Part shown: in pieces, positions 5,105-6,335 of the stretch
Numbering within the stretch: position 1 is the first letter of the stretch
Layout: the number at the start of each line of letters is the position of its first letter
Source: Arthrobacter sp.
GTDB lineage: Bacteria; Actinomycetota; Actinomycetes; Actinomycetales; Micrococcaceae
Assembly (NCBI GenBank): GCA_025464545.1
Contig: JAODMA010000060.1
Location: 1-6,335, forward strand
Length of the DNA stretch: 6,335 bases
Reading direction: 5' to 3'
The notes under the pieces: generated by a model
What the model was told of the DNA's origin: nothing
Databases searched by the model: none
What the model saw: only the letters and a program-made list of their open reading frames with translations
Made by a program: the position numbers and the translations under genes

Positions 5105-5903
5105 AGTTGCGCCACGAGCCGCGCTGCAGCAGCACATTCTTGAGCAGGTCGGCGCGGTCCGTGACGATACCGTCGACGCCCAAGTCCAGCAGCCGGTGCA
5201 TTTCGGCCGGATCGTTGATGGTCCATACATGCACCTGCAGGCCGAGCCGGTGGGCGCGCTTCACGAAGGCCCGCGTCACCACGGTGACGGCCCCGTAGCG
5301 GACGGGTACCTGCAGCGCTTGGACGCCGCGGAGCGCCCGTCGGGTCACCAGCCGCAGCAGCGCGGCGGGCAACACGGGCCCCAGCAGGACGAACAGGCCG
5401 TTGGAAACGATTCCGGCAGAGCCGGCGGCCGGACGGCTGAGCTGCTTCTGCACAGCCCGGCGCCGGCGGTCCGAAAAGCTGGCCACCAGCACGCGGTCAT
5501 GCAGACTGTGCCGCTCGATCGCCGCAGCCAAAGTGGCCACCGAATTCCAGTCCTTGACGTCAAGGTTCAGCCGGACGTCCGGGGATTTGGCGATGAGTTC
5601 CTCCAGGAGCGGAATCGGTTCCGCTCCCCCGATCCGGGCGCGCGCGACCGTCGCCGAAGGCAGCTCCGAGATCCGTCCTCTGCCATCTGTGACCCGGTCC
5701 AGGGCCTCATCGTGGAACAGCAGCAGCACGCCGTCGGCCGTGGTGTGCACATCCGTCTCCAGGTGCCGGAAGCCGAGGTCGACGGCGGCACCGAACGCGG
5801 CCATGGAGTTTTCCAGGCCCTCCCGGGAGAAGCCTCGGTGGGCCAGGGCGAGGGGTCCGGTGGCGGCTCCGCCAGCGGAAAAGTACGGGTGCGGCGTGGT
5901 CAT
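5103..5903 (-). CDS. Glycerophosphodiester phosphodiesterase (GDPD family)
   Basis: Hydrolyses glycerophosphodiesters, the deacylation products of phospholipids, to glycerol 3-phosphate and an alcohol. It has a TIM-barrel fold and is metal dependent. The 266-residue length fits the small, single-domain UgpQ-like group. Motifs: LAHRGFSREGLENSMAAF (20-37) with catalytic His22 and Arg23; ETDVHTTADGVLLLFHDEALDR (49-70) with metal ligands Glu49 and Asp51 and catalytic His64; RLNLDVK (111-117), where Asp115 takes the acidic position often filled by Glu; HVWTIND (225-231); and GVDGIVTDRADLL (242-254). No signal peptide, so probably cytoplasmic. A hydrophobic stretch (about 168-186, GLFVLLGPVLPAALLRLV) might associate with the membrane surface. 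The ATG at 5903 has only a weak AGG just upstream, so translation may depend on the preceding small gene 43 nt away; an operon is likely. The 3' end meets a short direct repeat. Confidence 0.95.
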   Translation of the reverse strand: MTTPHPYFSAGGAATGPLALAHRGFSREGLENSMAAFGAAVDLGFRHLETDVHTTADGVLLLFHDEALDRVTDGRGRISELPSATVARARIGGAEPIPLLEELIAKSPDVRLNLDVKDWNSVATLAAAIERHSLHDRVLVASFSDRRRRAVQKQLSRPAAGSAGIVSNGLFVLLGPVLPAALLRLVTRRALRGVQALQVPVRYGAVTVVTRAFVKRAHRLGLQVHVWTINDPAEMHRLLDLGVDGIVTDRADLLKNVLLQRGSWRN

Positions 5904-5946
5904 GCCTGAAGCGTACCGGAGGCCGGCGGCACCGGCAGCGCGGCGA

Positions 5947-6195
5947 TCAGGAGACGGGTGGAAGGATTTCGACGCCGTCGCTGCAGTGCAGCAGGGTGCG
6001 GCCGCGGCCGCCGTCGAGGTTTATCCAGACCACCGTATGGTCATCCGTGACGGCGTCGATGAGGCCACCGGTTTCGTAGCCGGGACGCGTCCGGACGGAA
6101 ACCCTGTCTCCGCGGCGCAGGTTCTTCCAACGGGGGTCCGGTTCGACCCGGCCCAAAGGCTGTTCATCGGTGCGTTGAATGCGGTGCCTGGCCAT
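5947..6195 (-). CDS. Small hypothetical protein, possible SH3-like beta barrel
   Basis: An 82-residue basic protein of unknown function. The ATG at 6195 is preceded by GGGGA five bases away on the minus strand, a good ribosome binding site. Residues 1-25 are charged and probably flexible (MARHRIQRTDEQPLGR). From GDRVSVRT (29-36) the sequence alternates short beta-like segments: a GYETGGLIDAV turn-strand (39-49), TVVWINLDGG (54-63), RTLLHCSDGVEIL (66-78). This pattern resembles small SH3-like or KOW-type barrels, but that is a structural guess. I recall similar short proteins from Arthrobacter relatives but cannot attach a function. No membrane segment, signal peptide, or paired cysteines (a single Cys at 71). 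It lies 43 nt upstream of GDPD on the same strand and may be co-transcribed with it. Confidence 0.8.
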   Translation of the reverse strand: MARHRIQRTDEQPLGRVEPDPRWKNLRRGDRVSVRTRPGYETGGLIDAVTDDHTVVWINLDGGRGRTLLHCSDGVEILPPVS

Positions 6196-6268
6196 GATGT
6201 CCCCAGCTGTCGGTTGAACTGTCCGTCGTGAGATTTCAGCCTAGGAGGCCAAGGTGAACGCCAGTTGA

Positions 6269-6288
6269 CCAGAAGCTGGGAATTCTGG
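6269..6288. repeat. Imperfectly placed inverted repeat upstream of the 82-aa gene
   Basis: CCAGAA (6269-6274) and TTCTGG (6283-6288) form a 6-bp inverted repeat with an 8-nt spacer, about 75-95 nt upstream of the minus-strand start at 6195. It could be a regulator half-site pair. The rest of 6196-6335 shows no open frame I would defend and no well-spaced promoter on either strand; TTGACC (6265-6270, plus) has no -10 at proper distance. Confidence 0.25.
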
Positions 6289-6335
6289 GGTTACCTACGG
6301 TCGGACCGGGGGCCCGGGGTCAGGGAAGGCGGACG

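Noticed and set aside
5196..6231. Plus-strand open frames of 237 and 276 codons opposite GDPD and the 82-aa gene
   Set aside because: The minus strand has the full GDPD motif set. The plus frames have no recognisable domains and cross two real genes and their gap.
6265..6297. Plus-strand promoter TTGACC ... TACCTA near the right edge
   Set aside because: The 21-nt spacer is too long, TACCTA does not fit TANNNT, and no plus-strand gene start is visible downstream.
1..6335. Mobile element, phage, toxin-antitoxin or defence island
   Set aside because: No transposase, integrase, terminal repeats, attachment-site pair, CRISPR repeats or compositional break was found. Genes and spacing look like ordinary chromosome.

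Overview
The window is high-GC DNA with densely packed genes, mostly GTG/ATG starts and strong Shine-Dalgarno sites. Gene content (DUF6328 and DUF6766 membrane proteins, a GarK/GlxK-type glycerate kinase, a stand-alone NAD(P)H-hydrate dehydratase, a small actinobacterial GDPD) suggests an actinobacterium, most likely Arthrobacter/Pseudarthrobacter or a relative in the Micrococcaceae. That assignment is inferred from protein style, not from a marker gene. I see no rRNA, tRNA, CRISPR array, transposase, integrase or phage gene. The window reads as ordinary chromosome.

Layout. Positions 1-38 (minus) may hold the first codons of a gene that leaves the window. Positions 39-252 are a divergent intergenic region with a good plus-strand promoter (TTGAAT-N17-TAGGTT, 173-201). 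It leads into a two-gene operon of small membrane proteins, DUF6328 (253-747) and DUF6766 (749-1459), separated by one base. This operon runs head-on into glycerate kinase (minus, 1464-2588) with only 4 nt between the stop codons. A 126-nt divergent region separates glycerate kinase from a plus-strand pair: a histidine-phosphatase (phosphoglycerate mutase-like) protein (2715-3494) and NAD(P)H-hydrate dehydratase NnrD (3478-4410), whose reading frames overlap by 17 nt. Next is an acidic, probably disordered protein of unknown function (4521-4970) with its own likely promoter and a very strong ribosome binding site. Two GC-rich hairpins (4971-4990 and 5021-5041) separate it from a convergent minus-strand pair: glycerophosphodiester phosphodiesterase (5103-5903) preceded by an 82-aa conserved-looking hypothetical protein (5947-6195). 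Positions 6196-6335 are non-coding as far as I can see.

How the genes work together. The recognisable enzymes are housekeeping or salvage functions: glycerate to phosphoglycerate, repair of damaged NAD(P)H, and hydrolysis of glycerophosphodiesters from lipid turnover. No single pathway links them. The only tight couplings are DUF6328-DUF6766 and histidine phosphatase-NnrD. I found no convincing new multi-gene system. The points most worth a second look are the membrane pair of unknown function with its internal duplication, the NnrD variant with altered motifs and a Gly-rich insertion coupled to a phosphatase, and the disordered 149-aa protein.
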